The notes beneath the pieces were generated by a model. The model ran no database searches, had not been told where the DNA came from, and saw nothing but the letters and a program-made list of their open reading frames with translations. The translations under genes were made by a program, and so were the position numbers. This document shows, one piece after another, positions 36,492 through 46,014 of a stretch of 64,000 bases of DNA. The stretch lies in assembly GCF_030230605.1 (NCBI RefSeq), contig NZ_JASPDO010000006.1:1-64000 (forward strand). The letters run 5' to 3'. This DNA is from Brevibacterium sp. UMB1308A (GTDB lineage Bacteria; Actinomycetota; Actinomycetes; Actinomycetales; Brevibacteriaceae). Position 1 is the stretch's first letter; the number at the start of each line of letters is the position of its first letter.

Positions 36492-37584
36492 ATGGCAAAG
36501 TGTTCCGTTCCATACGCTTTTCCGTAGAGTTCCGAAACGTACTGGTTTCCCTGCTGAGGAACTTCTTTCCGTTTACAGAGAATACGGGGTCATCCGCAAA
36601 AGCGACCGGGACGACAATTTCAACCGTCCGGGAAACTTAAATGATTACCAGTTAGTGAAGACTGGCGACTTAGTGCTCAACAAGATGAAGGCTTGGCAGG
36701 GAGCGCTAGGTATCTCACCCCACACTGGCATTGTTTCTCCTGCATACTTTGTCTACACACCTGTTTCTGACAACGATGAAAGCTTCCTTCATTACGCGCT
36801 TCGATGCCGGGACGCAATTGATTACTACGCAGCTCACTCCACCGGGATAAGGGTAAACCAGTGGGACGTCAGCCCTGAACGGTTGGACGCAATGCCGGTC
36901 CCCGTACCTGATCTCGCAACACAGCGCCGGATCGCTGATTACCTCGATAAGGAAATCAGCGAGATGGATGCACTGATCGAAGAGTTTGAAGGGCTGGTTG
37001 CCAGCTTGGAATCCCGCCAGAGAGTATTTGCAACGAAGCTTGTTCAAAACTGCGATTATCCTCTCGTTCCACTTTCGACCCTCGTGTCTGTGGTTTCAGG
37101 AGACTCGATCGAATCTGACTTCATAAAGGCTGAAGGCAAATTTCCCGTCTACGGGGGTAACGGAATACGTGGCTACACAGATTCGTCCAACTGCGATGTT
37201 GAGCGCATTCTAGTGGGCAGGCAAGGAGCGTTGTGCGGAAACGTCCACCTAGCCAAGCCAGATTTCTTTGCTACTGAACATGCGCTGATTGTAAAACCGC
37301 GACAGGAAGTCGATCTCGTTTGGTTGGAACACACGTTGCGCGAGCTGAACCTCGGGGAGCTATCAACATCTGTCGCACAGCCTGGGATCACTGCTACAAA
37401 GGTGTTGCTTCAGCGGGTCAAGCTGCCTCCAATAAGAGAGCAGAGAAGGATTGGCCGAATACTTCAAGACGAGACAGCGCGCATGGACTCGCTCATTGAG
37501 GAGTCCACGCGCCTTATCGAAAACCTGAAAGCACGCAAAACCGCACTTATCACTGAAGTCGTTACCGGGCGGAAAGAGGTCTGA
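36484..37584 (+). CDS. hsdS: Type I restriction-modification specificity subunit HsdS
   Basis: 366 residues with the two-target-domain layout: TRD1 (about 1-145), a central conserved helix after PDLATQRRIADYLDKEI (about 146-190), TRD2 (about 195-315, with FPVYGGNGIRGY and PGITATKVLL), and a second conserved helix after IREQRRIGRIL. The two TRDs differ, as expected for a bipartite asymmetric target, which cannot be predicted here. ATG 36484 overlaps the hsdM stop. The next gene starts 1 base after the stop. Confidence 0.92.
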   Translation: MTRWQSVPFHTLFRRVPKRTGFPAEELLSVYREYGVIRKSDRDDNFNRPGNLNDYQLVKTGDLVLNKMKAWQGALGISPHTGIVSPAYFVYTPVSDNDESFLHYALRCRDAIDYYAAHSTGIRVNQWDVSPERLDAMPVPVPDLATQRRIADYLDKEISEMDALIEEFEGLVASLESRQRVFATKLVQNCDYPLVPLSTLVSVVSGDSIESDFIKAEGKFPVYGGNGIRGYTDSSNCDVERILVGRQGALCGNVHLAKPDFFATEHALIVKPRQEVDLVWLEHTLRELNLGELSTSVAQPGITATKVLLQRVKLPPIREQRRIGRILQDETARMDSLIEESTRLIENLKARKTALITEVVTGRKEV

Positions 37585-37585
37585 A

Positions 37586-40500
37586 ATGGTCAATCCGATT
37601 CTTGAGGAAGCGATGGAGCTAACCATTTGCCGGTCCCTCAACTCTCAAGGCTGGATTTGGAACGAAGGCGCTAATGACGTTGGGTTCGACCCTGAGCTGG
37701 GGCTGTTCCCAGAAGATGTGTTGCACTGGTTGAAAACGCAGCACCCAGAGCAATACGAACGCGCAATTCCACCCACTGCCAATGACACCGAACGCCAGTC
37801 CCGTGAACGAAAACTCCTCACCCGTCTGACAAAAGAACTCGACTACACGCCGATCCTTGACGGCATCACCAAAAAGGTCAACGGCGGACTCTTGGGCACT
37901 CTGCGCGACGGTTTCTCGTTTACCCAAGCCGACCTCGGCACCGTGAACTTCCCAGACATGGCAGGGTTCTTTCCATACGATCCCGCGAAAACAGATGTGA
38001 TCGAGAAAGCCACACACAACCGCTTACGTGTGCTCCAACAAGTCCACTTCGAAAAAGGTGACGGGGGCGAAATTGACCTGGTTCTCCTGGTTAACGGTAT
38101 CCCCGTCATCACAATGGAACTGAAAACGGACAACACTCAGTCCATTGAAGATGCAGTCCTCCAATACAAACACGACCGCAAGCCGCACCGATCCAAACGC
38201 CCACTACTCAACCCCGGACGCTGCCTTGTCCACTTTGCCGTGTCCTCCCGCGAAGTCATGATGACCACGGAACTCAACGGTGCCAACACCGTATTCCTTC
38301 CGTTTAACCAAGGAACCGAAGACGGGCGAGCTGGTAACCCAGACAACCCCAACGGTTACAACGTGTCCTACCTGTGGGAATGGGTGTGCTCACCGGACCT
38401 GCTCTTGCGCATCCTCAAGGACTACGCCCTGTGGGAACCCTCAACTAAAGGTAACGAAGGACGCCTGATCTTCCCCCGCTTTCACCAACTGCGCTCCGTG
38501 GAGCGAGTCACCAGCGACGTTGCAGTCAACGGCACCGGCAGGCGCTACCTCATCCAGCACTCGGCCGGATCCGGCAAGACCAAAACGATTGCGTGGTTGG
38601 CACACCGTGCCAACAAGATGATCCATAGTGACGGCACGAAACTGTTTGACTGCGTCATCGTGGTCACCGACCGTACCGTGCTCGACAAAAACGTGGCAGA
38701 CGGGCTTTCACTACTTCAAGCATCTGAAGGCATGGTCATCAATATCACCAACGATGACACCTCCAAGTCCGAAAACCTGAACCACTACCTCACCCAAGGC
38801 AAACGCATTCTGTCCTGCACGCTTCAGACCTTCCCCGCACTGGCACAAACGATCGACCGTTCGCCAAAACTACGAAACCGTCGCTGGCTTGTCATCATCG
38901 ACGAAGCACACTCCTCACAGCACGGCAAGGCCTCACGCACACTGCTGGAAACACTTTCAGATACGCCTGATGAAATCGCAGAAGCAGCATCACGCGCGGC
39001 TGCTGACATAGAAGGCGGGAAAGATACCGACGGAGGGGAGGAGACGCACAACGAAACACTGACCACCACCTCGGCAGCAAGACTCACTCGCGCTGATAAA
39101 GACCGCTTGCAACAGCAGCGTGACTCCGCTGTAGCGCGCTCATCCAACGTCACTATTGTGGCTCTGACCGCCACCCCCAAAGCGAAGACCCTTGCCGTGT
39201 TCGGAGAACGCTCACCGGACAACCCGGAAACACGAGTGGCGTTTGACCTGTATTCCATGGCGCAGGCTATTGATGAGAAGTTCATCCTAGATGTGCTTCA
39301 GAACTACATATCACTCTCGCTCTACGCAAAAATTGAGGACAAACTTGGTCGAGAAGATGAAGTGGTCCTTGGGGAAGCAAAATCTGCACTCAAAAAGTTT
39401 GTCCGCTCACATGAAAAAACGATCCATTCAAAAGCTGAAGTAGCCGTTGAGCACTTTAACAACAACGTACGCAACCTGCTTGGTTCAACAGCGAAAGCAA
39501 TGGTGGTCTGTGACGACCGAATGAGTGCCTACACCTGGTTTAGAGCGGTCCAGGATGTGATTAAGTCCAACGCCACGTACCAAGGATTAGAAGCACTCGT
39601 GGCGTTTTCTGGCTCACTCGATGTGTCCAAGGATGAAGATGTCGAAGAGATTGTCACAGAATCTTCCCTGAATAACGAGAACGCGCCTGATGGTAAGCGC
39701 CGGATGGAAACCACCAAGATGTTTGACGGAGCTTCGTACAAGTTCCTCATCGTGGCAAACAAGTACCAAACCGGTTTCGATGAGCCTCGGCTGTCTGCCA
39801 TGTATGTGGACAAACCACTTTCCGGTGTTTTAGCGGTGCAGACGCTTTCACGCTTAAACAGGACCATGTCGTCCAAAAACAAGTCCAAAACATTCGTGGT
39901 CGACTTTATTAACGACCCCGAATCGATCCTGCATGCGTTCCAACCGTACTACTCGCAGGCGTCGATCGACACCGATGTGGACCCGGACGTGCTCACTGAT
40001 CTCGCGCGAGTACTGGACACGTCTCAGTTCTACGACATTGAAGAGATGGAAGCCCTAGCCAACGTGGTCATGGACCCGGACGTAGACGTGAAGAAAAAAG
40101 ACTCCTTGATCCGGGCCGGGATTGACCCAATTGTCACCCGCTGGGCCGACTTCTACACCGAAGGAGTGGTGAGTGGAAATAAGGACAACGAGGTCGTAGC
40201 GACGGACTTCCGCACGAACCTAAAAAAGTATGTCCACGCGTGGGACTTCCTCAGCCAGTTCATCGACTTCCAGGACGTGACCCTACACAAGCGAGCCGTT
40301 TTTGCGGACGTCCTGGTGCGCAACCTCAAACTTGGTAAGAAAACGCGCGAAGAGGATTACATCACCGGCGTTGACGTGGTGAAATCTGCAGTCACAGGTG
40401 ATGTGGAAAAAGGGACGAAACTCGAGCTGAACATCGAAGACGCGCAGACTCCGCTACCTGTTCCCGGCTTTGACGGGCGCATCTCATCAGGTGGCGCCTC

Positions 40501-41125
40501 CGATCCCTTGCAAGGAGCATTCCGCAAAGCAGTAGAGGAAGTCAACGAGTTGTTTTCTGCAGCGGGAATTGACATGTCGAACTCCGCGAACACCCGCATG
40601 GTCCACGCAGTGTGGGAAGCACTGGCAAATGACGAAGAAGTGGAGATGCTCGCAACTAAGAACCCACAAGACACCCTGGCAAAGTCTTCGAGACTGCGTG
40701 AAAAAGTACTATCCGCAATTCTTGGGGCGGGCACTCAGCATGAGAAGTTCACTAACCTCATGCTCGGAGGCGACGATGCACTGAACGTGCTGACTGCTGC
40801 CATGTCACGCTTAGCCGTGGCCGCAATGGAAGACAAAGTACGCGGGATCAAAGTTCCTGACAACGCTCTGATCAATGACACTGAGGAACGCTCAGAAGAG
40901 TCACCAGCTACGCGTCGTGTCGAAGAACTACTCGATGTGATGCGCATGCATGCCGGAAGCAACCGCGTTGAAGCACACTTAGCGCGAGTGCTGGATGACG
41001 CGCTGGTGAAGCGTGGAAACTCCAACGTGTTCGAGACTCTACGCGCCGAGTTCTTGAAACATTCACTACCTGTGGACGGGGAGCTTTACCAAGGTGTCGT
41101 GATGTACGCGGTTAAGCGCTATTAA
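37586..41125 (+). CDS. hsdR: Type I restriction endonuclease subunit HsdR
   Basis: 1179 residues. The N-terminal PD-(D/E)xK nuclease has GEIDLVLLVNGIPVITMELK (about 155-175). The superfamily 2 translocase has Walker A SAGSGKTKTIAW (about 330), DEAHSSQHG (about 437) and ALTATPK. A C-terminal helical region (about 850-1179) would contact HsdM/HsdS. It cuts unmodified DNA far from the recognition site after ATP-driven translocation. The reading frame is intact. It ends 6 bases before the right 14-bp island repeat. Confidence 0.95.
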   Translation: MVNPILEEAMELTICRSLNSQGWIWNEGANDVGFDPELGLFPEDVLHWLKTQHPEQYERAIPPTANDTERQSRERKLLTRLTKELDYTPILDGITKKVNGGLLGTLRDGFSFTQADLGTVNFPDMAGFFPYDPAKTDVIEKATHNRLRVLQQVHFEKGDGGEIDLVLLVNGIPVITMELKTDNTQSIEDAVLQYKHDRKPHRSKRPLLNPGRCLVHFAVSSREVMMTTELNGANTVFLPFNQGTEDGRAGNPDNPNGYNVSYLWEWVCSPDLLLRILKDYALWEPSTKGNEGRLIFPRFHQLRSVERVTSDVAVNGTGRRYLIQHSAGSGKTKTIAWLAHRANKMIHSDGTKLFDCVIVVTDRTVLDKNVADGLSLLQASEGMVINITNDDTSKSENLNHYLTQGKRILSCTLQTFPALAQTIDRSPKLRNRRWLVIIDEAHSSQHGKASRTLLETLSDTPDEIAEAASRAAADIEGGKDTDGGEETHNETLTTTSAARLTRADKDRLQQQRDSAVARSSNVTIVALTATPKAKTLAVFGERSPDNPETRVAFDLYSMAQAIDEKFILDVLQNYISLSLYAKIEDKLGREDEVVLGEAKSALKKFVRSHEKTIHSKAEVAVEHFNNNVRNLLGSTAKAMVVCDDRMSAYTWFRAVQDVIKSNATYQGLEALVAFSGSLDVSKDEDVEEIVTESSLNNENAPDGKRRMETTKMFDGASYKFLIVANKYQTGFDEPRLSAMYVDKPLSGVLAVQTLSRLNRTMSSKNKSKTFVVDFINDPESILHAFQPYYSQASIDTDVDPDVLTDLARVLDTSQFYDIEEMEALANVVMDPDVDVKKKDSLIRAGIDPIVTRWADFYTEGVVSGNKDNEVVATDFRTNLKKYVHAWDFLSQFIDFQDVTLHKRAVFADVLVRNLKLGKKTREEDYITGVDVVKSAVTGDVEKGTKLELNIEDAQTPLPVPGFDGRISSGGASDPLQGAFRKAVEEVNELFSAAGIDMSNSANTRMVHAVWEALANDEEVEMLATKNPQDTLAKSSRLREKVLSAILGAGTQHEKFTNLMLGGDDALNVLTAAMSRLAVAAMEDKVRGIKVPDNALINDTEERSEESPATRRVEELLDVMRMHAGSNRVEAHLARVLDDALVKRGNSNVFETLRAEFLKHSLPVDGELYQGVVMYAVKRY

Positions 41126-41131
41126 GAAGTT

Positions 41132-41145
41132 GCGGGCTTTCGCGT
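41132..41145 (+). repeat. Right 14-bp direct repeat of the hsd island (attR-like)
   Basis: GCGGGCTTTCGCGT, identical to 34351-34364, starting 6 bases after the hsdR stop codon. Confidence 0.7.
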
Positions 41146-41194
41146 TCCCGTGAAGACTACAGACGCACCCATCGAGAATCCCCCGGGAGTTAAC

Positions 41195-41671
41195 ATGGCT
41201 CAAGCTCACTCCATAGTCCGCGTGACACCGGATGATTGGTCCCGTGTGCGTGCAATTCGCCTCGCATCGCTCAAAGACGCCCCGGCAGCTTTTAGCGGAT
41301 CATATGAGCGCGAATCTCAGGTAGACGAAGCAAAATGGCGGCAACGCCTCCAAACGCTCACCATCTTCATGTGTGTAAAGCAGGGACACGACATTGGATT
41401 CGCAACCTTCACGGTCAGGGACGGTTACGCCGACCTCGGCGGCACGTGGGTACACCCTGCACACCGTGGCCACGGTGCCGTAGACGCACTAACGAACGCG
41501 GTCTTCACAGAAGCCCAGCGCGCGGGATACACGGAAATCCAACTACGAGTTTTTGAAGAAAACCAGCGGGCAATTGGCGCATACCTCCGTTCAGGTTTCC
41601 GCATGACCGGCGAGATCGACCGCCTACCCGACGGTCGTGAAGCCGCATACATGGTCCGGAAGTTTGCCTAA
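41195..41671 (+). CDS. GNAT family N-acetyltransferase
   Basis: 158 residues with the GNAT fold: the acetyl-CoA-binding region GGTWVHPAHRGHGAVDALTN (about 80-100, with the R/Q-x-x-G-x-G/A loop as RGHGAV), and the C-terminal RAIGAYLRSGFRMTGE. Substrate unknown. ATG 41195 is supported by GGGAG at 5-6 bases; a GTG at 41150 lies just outside the island repeat and is less likely. This is the first host gene after the hsd island. Confidence 0.88.
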   Translation: MAQAHSIVRVTPDDWSRVRAIRLASLKDAPAAFSGSYERESQVDEAKWRQRLQTLTIFMCVKQGHDIGFATFTVRDGYADLGGTWVHPAHRGHGAVDALTNAVFTEAQRAGYTEIQLRVFEENQRAIGAYLRSGFRMTGEIDRLPDGREAAYMVRKFA

Positions 41672-41694
41672 ATTCCTTTACTGAAATAAACGAC

Positions 41695-41700
41695 TATTGT
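41695..41700 (+). promoter_or_regulatory. -10 box of the class V aminotransferase gene
   Basis: TATTGT, 7 bases before ATG 41708. Confidence 0.45.
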
Positions 41701-41707
41701 GAATGTC

Positions 41708-42841
41708 ATGACTGCTAATGAACTGCCTCGCCCAGATGTCGACCCCGGTGGCCTTCTCGAATACTCGGTCGTGTTCACCGACCGGTCGCTAAACCACATG
41801 TCCAAACGCTTTGTGAACGTCATGCAGGAAACCCTGCAGATCCTGCGTTCGACGTATAACGCTCACACGGCAACTGTGGTCCCTGGCGGTGGTTCATATG
41901 CCATGGAATCTGTAGCCCGCCAGTTCGCCAATGACAAAAACGTTTTGGTTGTGCGAAACGGGCTCTTTTCCTACCGCTGGTCACAGATTTTTGATGCCGG
42001 CAAGATCCCTGCGGGTCATGATGTCCTCAAAGCCCAGCACGTGGGCAACCACCAGTTCGCGCCAGCACCCATCGACCAGGTGGTGGCTCACTTTCAAGAC
42101 ACAGCACCCGACCTGGTATTTGCACCCCACGTGGAAACCGCCGCAGGCATGGTCCTGCCTGATGACTACGTGCGTGCCCTGGCCGACGCAACGCACAGCG
42201 TAGGCGGACTGTTTGTTCTTGACTGCGTAGCCTCCGGTCCACTGTGGATCAACATGGAAGAATCAGGCGTAGACATCCTGGTCAGCGCACCCCAAAAAGG
42301 GTGGAGCGGCTCTCCTGCATGCGGGTATGTCATGTTCTCAGAGGCGGCACGCGAACGCCTCGACTCCACCGAAACCTCGAGCTTCGCACTGGACCTGAAA
42401 AAGTGGACCAACATCTGTGACGGCTATGTCACCGGCGCACACGGCTACCACGCCACCATGCCCACCGACACCATCCAACACAACCTGGGCCTCATGAAAG
42501 AAGCCCTAGACGCCGGACTGGACGTGCTGCGCGAACGCCAGAACGACCTCGGGACGCGGATCCGTGAAGCACTCACCGAACGCGGTTTCACCTCCGTTGC
42601 TGCACCCGGGTTCGAATCCCCAACCGTCGTTGTTGTCAACACCGACCGCGACGACATTGTGCCTGCTTTTGCACGCGCCGGTGTGCAGGTCGCCGGGGGA
42701 GTACCACTCCAGGTGGACGAACCAGCGGACATGAAGACGTTCCGGATTGGCCTGTTCGGCCTAGACAAGTGGGCTGACGTCGACGCGGCAGTAGAACGTT
42801 TCACTACAGCACTCGACGCTGTGCTGGACGAAAACCAGTAA
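41708..42841 (+). CDS. Class V aminotransferase (alanine/serine-glyoxylate aminotransferase-like)
   Basis: A 377-residue fold-type I PLP enzyme. The pyridine-binding Asp lies in LFVLDCVASGPL and the Schiff-base Lys in VSAPQKGWSGSP (about 195). The N-terminal TATVVPGGGSYAMESVARQF is the phosphate-side region of this family. It may act on alanine, serine or a related amino acid with glyoxylate or another oxo acid. ATG 41708 is favoured by the -10 spacing over GTG 41699. It is followed by convergent aminotransferase and phosphatase genes. Confidence 0.85.
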   Translation: MTANELPRPDVDPGGLLEYSVVFTDRSLNHMSKRFVNVMQETLQILRSTYNAHTATVVPGGGSYAMESVARQFANDKNVLVVRNGLFSYRWSQIFDAGKIPAGHDVLKAQHVGNHQFAPAPIDQVVAHFQDTAPDLVFAPHVETAAGMVLPDDYVRALADATHSVGGLFVLDCVASGPLWINMEESGVDILVSAPQKGWSGSPACGYVMFSEAARERLDSTETSSFALDLKKWTNICDGYVTGAHGYHATMPTDTIQHNLGLMKEALDAGLDVLRERQNDLGTRIREALTERGFTSVAAPGFESPTVVVVNTDRDDIVPAFARAGVQVAGGVPLQVDEPADMKTFRIGLFGLDKWADVDAAVERFTTALDAVLDENQ

Positions 42842-42929
42842 CCACAACGAAAGCGGGGGCGGGTTCGGCCTCGACCGGTGTAACCAGCCTCAGCCGGGGT
42901 AACACCCCAACCACGGCCTGCCCCGCCAC

Positions 42930-44156
42930 CTACTTCAACGTGTCCATGTTCTGCGCGAGGCGGTCAATGCGAGTGGCCACCTCGCGCATTTCGTCTTCCG
43001 TTTTACAAAACGACAAACGCAACGCGTGCTCCAAACGCTGTGCCACCGGGGAGCCCGCCCGGCACAAACGGTTCACCGGAATCCCCGTGAACCCAAACTC
43101 GGTGGTGAGAAGCTCATTCAGCGCGTGCGAATCACGCGTGGTGACCTCAGCAAAATCCACCACAGTGAAATAACCGGCAGCCGGGACATTGAACGTAATC
43201 CCTGGCACGCGCTCCAAAGACTCCATGAGCACATCCCGGCACCGCTTCAACCCGGCACGGTTCTGCTGGGCGAAATCCTCATGCTCGCCCAGCGCCCGTG
43301 CGATTGCCGGCTGAAGTGGGGTGCCCGACGTGTACGAAAAGAACTGCTTAAGCGCCTGAAGGTGCTGCCGAACCTGCGGGTGCGCTACGAGCCAGCCGAT
43401 CTTCCACCCAGTCACATTGAACGTTTTACCAGCAGACGACACCGTGACAATCCGGTGCGAATCCGGGAACAGCGCTGCCACCGACACGTGCTCAGCTGGG
43501 TCAAACACCAGGTATTCGTACACTTCGTCGGTAATGAGCCACGCGTCTGCGTCCTCACACGCCTGAAACACCCGGACTATGTCGTTTCGGCCCAACACCA
43601 TTCCCGTGGGGTTGTGAGGGGTGTTCAGCAACACCGCATCGGCAGAGCTCACCGCAGCCTCAAATGCGTCCCAGTCCGGCTGCCACACCGCCCCGTCAAA
43701 GACCAGCGGTACGGTCACCAACCGCGCCCCGGCCATCTCGCAGGCCGCCGCGTAGGAGTCGTAGAACGGTTCAAAGGTCAGCAAAACTCCGCCAGCGGGC
43801 ACCAGGGCCATAATCGCTGAGGTGAGAGCCTCCGTGGCGCCCACCGTCACCAATACATGGTCCCGGGTGACAGTGTGGTTGTACCGGCGGGAACGCTGAG
43901 CCACGATCGCGTCAAGCAGTTCCGGCACCCCGGTTGGCGGTGCGTACTGGTTCATGCCAGCTCGCATGAAGTGAGCGACGTCGTCGATGAGGAAGTCAGG
44001 GGTAGGGCTCGACGGTGCCCCTTGCCCCAGGTTAATCGCACCGTGCTGCGCGGCCAATGTGCTCATCTCGCCAAACACCGTGCCGCGGATATTGCCCTGG
44101 GCATCCAGAAGCCCCGCTGCTTCACTCACCCGGTAAGGCAGAGTCTGTTCGTTCAC
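42930..44156 (-). CDS. Class I/II aminotransferase (kynurenine/methionine aminotransferase-like or DapC-like)
   Basis: A 408-residue PLP aminotransferase. Features: NLGQGAPSSPTPDFL near the N-terminus, the Asn of NTPHNPTG, Asp/Tyr in LITDEVYEYLVF and the Schiff-base Lys in SSAGKTFNVTGWKIGW, typical of the kynurenine/glutamine transaminase group; some actinobacterial relatives serve as DapC. Specificity cannot be set from sequence alone. GTG 44156 overlaps the upstream hisN stop by 4 bp, so it is the second gene of that operon. Confidence 0.88.
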   Translation of the reverse strand: MNEQTLPYRVSEAAGLLDAQGNIRGTVFGEMSTLAAQHGAINLGQGAPSSPTPDFLIDDVAHFMRAGMNQYAPPTGVPELLDAIVAQRSRRYNHTVTRDHVLVTVGATEALTSAIMALVPAGGVLLTFEPFYDSYAAACEMAGARLVTVPLVFDGAVWQPDWDAFEAAVSSADAVLLNTPHNPTGMVLGRNDIVRVFQACEDADAWLITDEVYEYLVFDPAEHVSVAALFPDSHRIVTVSSAGKTFNVTGWKIGWLVAHPQVRQHLQALKQFFSYTSGTPLQPAIARALGEHEDFAQQNRAGLKRCRDVLMESLERVPGITFNVPAAGYFTVVDFAEVTTRDSHALNELLTTEFGFTGIPVNRLCRAGSPVAQRLEHALRLSFCKTEDEMREVATRIDRLAQNMDTLK

Positions 44157-44926
44157 GAAAGCAACTCCAGTGCGCTACTGTGCACGAGCCCGTTGGAGGC
44201 GAGCGCATTGCCGTCAAACGGGCCAGTCTTTCCGTTGAGGCTGGTGAATGTGCCACCGGCCTCGGTCACAATGGGAACCAGGGCGCCCATGTCATAGATT
44301 TCCAGTTCCGGTTCAGCAGCGATGTCTACCGCGCCTTCAGCGACCAACATATATGACCAGAAGTCCCCGTAGGCGCGGGTTCGCCACACTGTGTCACACA
44401 GTTCAAGCAGGGCGTCACGTTTGCCCAGGTCTTTCCACCCGCCCAGGGATGCGTAGGAAAACGACGCGTCTTCCAGCTTTGACACGTGCGACACGTGAAT
44501 CTGTACGGGAGCCGGGTCGTGTGCCACCGTGGTCCAGGCGCCTTCGCCCTTACTTGCCCACCATCTGCGGTTCATCGCCGGGGCGCTCACAACTCCAAGC
44601 AGGGGAGTTTCACCGTCATAAAGTGAGATCAGGGTCGCGTACACGGGCACGCCTCGCACAAAGTTCTTCGTCCCGTCGATTGGGTCAATAATCCACTGGC
44701 GGGTGCCTGTGCCGGTGGTGGGTTCGAACTCTTCGCCCACGATCGCATCGTCAGGAGCGTGCAGGGCGAGCAACTCACGGAGCTTTTCTTCAACCGCCCG
44801 GTCCACTGTGGTCACCGGTGTCATATCGGGTTTTGTGTCCACGGTGAAGTCGCGGTTATAAAACGAATCAAGTGTCAGGTGATCTGCCGCGTCGGCAAGA
44901 GCGATCGCAAGATCAAGATCTTTCAC
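44153..44926 (-). CDS. hisN: Histidinol-phosphatase of the inositol-monophosphatase family
   Basis: A 257-residue Mg-dependent phosphatase with metal motifs VGEEFE (about 64), DPIDGTKNFVRG (about 82-93) and AEPELEIYDMGALVPIV (about 205). The sequence resembles actinobacterial HisN more than SuhB, with PVYATLISLYDGETPLLGVV. It would finish histidine synthesis at histidinol phosphate. GTG 44926 has GGAGGA 5-6 bases upstream. The last 4 bp overlap the aminotransferase gene; upstream lies rsgA. Confidence 0.82.
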   Translation of the reverse strand: MKDLDLAIALADAADHLTLDSFYNRDFTVDTKPDMTPVTTVDRAVEEKLRELLALHAPDDAIVGEEFEPTTGTGTRQWIIDPIDGTKNFVRGVPVYATLISLYDGETPLLGVVSAPAMNRRWWASKGEGAWTTVAHDPAPVQIHVSHVSKLEDASFSYASLGGWKDLGKRDALLELCDTVWRTRAYGDFWSYMLVAEGAVDIAAEPELEIYDMGALVPIVTEAGGTFTSLNGKTGPFDGNALASNGLVHSSALELLS

Positions 44927-44997
44927 GGGTCCTCCACGTGGTGCGGTGGCCTCAACACCGAAGCCAGCATCGAGCTAGCACAGCGCCAACACAACAG

Positions 44998-46014
44998 TCA
45001 GTACTGTGGTGCAGAAGCCAGGTTTGTCAGTAGCCGTCTGAGCGAGTTGAGCCGGTCGGGGCCAGCATCTCCAGCTTTACCATTTGTAACCCATGCGTCG
45101 AGCGCGCAACCGGGGGAGTCCTCAGTGTGAGAACAGCCACGGGGGCAGTCAGCGGTTGCAGGGACCAGCTCTTCGAACGCGCTCAGAACAGTTTCTGGGG
45201 TGACGTGTGCGAGACCAAAACTGCGCACACCAGGGGTGTCAATGAGCCAGCCACCGTCAGGAAGTTCGACTCCCAAGGCCGATGAAGACGTGTGCCGCCC
45301 CCTACCCGTCACTTCGTTCACCGACCCAGTGGCGCGACTCACATGGGGAATAAGCGCGTTCATCAACGTTGACTTTCCAACCCCTGAGTGCCCCACCAGC
45401 ACACTGACGTGACCGTCCAAAAGCCCGCGTAGCTGATCCACACGAGGCTGCCCATGATCGTCAAATCCGCACTCAACGATCTGCACGCCACTGTGAGCGA
45501 AGCGTTCGCGCAACGTGTCAGCCGGCTTCAAATCAAGTTTGGTAATCGCCAGAATGGGCCTGATTCCTGCGTCAAAGGCGGCAATGAGTGTGCGGTCGAT
45601 GAGCCCTTCCGACGGGTCCGGGTCCGCAGTCGCCGTCACGATCACCAGTTGATCGGCGTTGGCTACCAAGACCCGCTCGGTGAGGTCGGTGTCATCGGCT
45701 GTGCGTCGCAAAACCGTAGAGCGGGGTTCAATCTCCACAATCCTTGCTAAGGTTCCTTCCGCGCCCGAGGTGTCACCCACCACCCGTACCCTGTCACCGG
45801 GGACTATGGGCCGGCGACGGAGGTGGGAGGCTCGCACTCCTGTTACGCGGGTGCCGTCTGGCAGGGCGAGGCGGTAACGACCTCGGTCGACAGAAAATAC
45901 GAACCCCACCTGGGCGTCAGAGTAATCTGGCCGGTCCTTAGTGCGGGGCCGGGACCCACGACGGTTGGGGCGCGGCCGGTAGTCCTCTTCTGTGAAGTGA
46001 GAGTACCGACTCAC
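44998..46014 (-). CDS. rsgA: Ribosome small-subunit-dependent GTPase A
   Basis: RsgA is a circularly permuted GTPase that helps mature the 30S subunit. The 338-residue protein has an OB-fold (about 35-100), permuted G-motifs ITKLDL (G4), GHSGVGKST (G1), the switch GRGRHTSSSALGVELPDGG and DTPGVRSF (G3), and a C-terminal zinc site DCPRGCSHTEDSPGCAL. A basic, low-complexity N-terminus (RPRPNRRGSRPRTKDRP) may aid rRNA binding. The GTG start overlaps the aroA stop by 4 bp, so the two are coupled. Confidence 0.94.
   Translation of the reverse strand: MSRYSHFTEEDYRPRPNRRGSRPRTKDRPDYSDAQVGFVFSVDRGRYRLALPDGTRVTGVRASHLRRRPIVPGDRVRVVGDTSGAEGTLARIVEIEPRSTVLRRTADDTDLTERVLVANADQLVIVTATADPDPSEGLIDRTLIAAFDAGIRPILAITKLDLKPADTLRERFAHSGVQIVECGFDDHGQPRVDQLRGLLDGHVSVLVGHSGVGKSTLMNALIPHVSRATGSVNEVTGRGRHTSSSALGVELPDGGWLIDTPGVRSFGLAHVTPETVLSAFEELVPATADCPRGCSHTEDSPGCALDAWVTNGKAGDAGPDRLNSLRRLLTNLASAPQY

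Noticed and set aside
34320..41194. A prophage or integrative element around the hsd genes
   Set aside because: No integrase, excisionase, phage or conjugation gene is present; only the three hsd genes lie between the repeats.
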